From an uncultured Desulfobacterales bacterium (GTDB lineage Bacteria; Desulfobacterota; Desulfobacteria; Desulfobacterales; G020354645), in assembly GCA_947259865.1 (NCBI GenBank), contig CAMYNZ010000240.1, forward strand, positions 1,421 to 7,370: 5,950 nucleotides of DNA, written 5' to 3'. The notes beneath the pieces were generated by a model, which had not been told where the DNA came from, did not search any database, and saw only the letters and a program-made list of their open reading frames with translations. This document shows positions 5,360 through 5,950 of this stretch, in pieces. The translations under genes and the position numbers were made by a program. Numbering within the stretch: the first letter of the stretch is position 1; each line of letters begins with the position of its first letter.

Positions 5360-5950
5360 TTAGGAAATTTCTTTTAGAAATTTTTCGAAACTCTTTAGAT
5401 CATTGACAGGATAGATTTTACCCGGATAATCTTTGGGAAGCGTTTTGCGCATTAAACCGGTCAAGACTCTACCGGGTCCCACTTCGGCAAATACGTCTAT
5501 TTCGTCTTCGATCATTTTGCGCATAGAATCATACCATTTGACCGGGCTGCAAAGCTGTCTGGCCAGGAGACCCTTTATTTCTTCCGGATCGGCGCAATAA
5601 TCGGCCGAAACATTAAACACGACGGCGCTTTCAGGTTTTGTAAATTCAATCTGATCCAGAAATGCTTTAAACTCTTCTTCGGCACCCTTTATCAATTCAC
5701 TGTGCCAGGCGCCGCTGACTTTTAACGGGATCGACTTGGCCCCCTGTTCAGCTGCCAGGGTCGAAACTTTTGCCACCGGGTCCGGAGAGCCGGTGATGAC
5801 GATTTGTTGTTCGGTATTATGATTGGCCACCGAAACAATGCCTTCAGCCTGAACCCGGTTAACCAGTTCATCCACCCGGTCGATAGTCAAGCCCAGAACG
5901 GCATGCATGGCGCCGCTGTGTTTGCTGGATTCTCTGTGCATCAATTCTCC
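5360..5950 (-). CDS. fabD: Malonyl-CoA:ACP transacylase, C-terminal part (cut by window edge)
   Basis: The enzyme moves malonyl groups from CoA to acyl carrier protein in the cytoplasm, supplying extender units for fatty-acid synthesis. The window holds the last 196 residues. The frame stays open to the edge and begins GELMHRES, matching the RGxxMQ stretch of the family. The N-terminal 115 or so residues with the GQGSQ and GHSLGE (nucleophile serine) motifs therefore lie outside. Visible landmarks are GAMHAVLGL, then ANHNTEQQIVITG (family N-x-P-x-Q-V-V-I-S-G region), and LKVSGAWHSELI with the catalytic histidine (visible residue about 83). VFNVSAD, LLARQLCSPVKWYDSM and the late EVGPGRVLTGL follow. 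The SGAWHS box differs slightly from the common SAPFHS but keeps the His and Ser. The ATG near the edge (5939-5941) is an internal methionine, not the start. The total length is expected to be about 310 residues. Confidence 0.95.
   Translation of the reverse strand, partial: GELMHRESSKHSGAMHAVLGLTIDRVDELVNRVQAEGIVSVANHNTEQQIVITGSPDPVAKVSTLAAEQGAKSIPLKVSGAWHSELIKGAEEEFKAFLDQIEFTKPESAVVFNVSADYCADPEEIKGLLARQLCSPVKWYDSMRKMIEDEIDVFAEVGPGRVLTGLMRKTLPKDYPGKIYPVNDLKSFEKFLKEIS

Noticed and set aside
5365..5383. AAATTTCT/AGAAATTT hairpin at the end of fabD as a terminator
   Set aside because: The stem is entirely within the last codons, AT-rich, and not followed by a T-run in the fabD direction.
1..5950. 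CRISPR array, tRNA or rRNA gene, or intact insertion sequence
   Set aside because: No regularly spaced repeats, no tRNA-like cloverleaf or rRNA segment, and no complete transposase were seen on either strand.

Overview
The window joins two conserved metabolic loci across a stretch of accessory sequence. On the left, two overlapping plus-strand genes (165-1238 and 1231-2211) encode the paired inner-membrane permeases of a YufP/YufQ-type (BPD_transp_2) ABC importer for nucleosides or related simple-sugar compounds. On the right edge, on the minus strand, lies the C-terminal two thirds of fabD, the malonyl-CoA:ACP transacylase of fatty-acid synthesis. It runs off the window at 5950. Both are more GC-rich and more conserved in appearance than what lies between them.

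The middle (about 2212-5359) is visibly more AT-rich, and its four complete genes all lie on the minus strand. From right to left they are: a small exported protein with a signal sequence and repeated D-x-x-G-N strand motifs (4509-5114); a ribbon-helix-helix antitoxin (4100-4345) overlapping a RelE/ParE toxin (3841-4110), with a promoter and operator-like inverted repeat just upstream; and a cysteine-rich exported protein of 312 residues with two related Ig-like modules (2467-3405). Between the toxin and the cysteine-rich gene, 3406-3840 is poorly coding. It contains what may be the decayed 3' end of a plus-strand gene (3662-3805).

Non-coding structure includes a REP-like inverted pair just after the fabD stop (5275-5338), an 8-bp stem overlapping the ribosome binding site of the 4509-5114 gene (5123-5154), a perfect 24-bp palindrome inside the cysteine-rich gene (2687-2710), and a 10-bp tandem repeat at the toxin stop codon (3830-3849).

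The organism is a Gram-negative-like bacterium. The REP-like elements, the exported AEEFR-type beta-repeat protein and the style of the permeases suggest a Desulfobacterota (deltaproteobacterial) sulfate-reducer type genome. This is inference from general family knowledge, since no marker gene in the window proves it. I see no clearly new multi-gene system. The best candidates for novelty are the unrecognised cysteine-rich exported protein with its internal palindrome, and the decayed gene beside the toxin-antitoxin pair.
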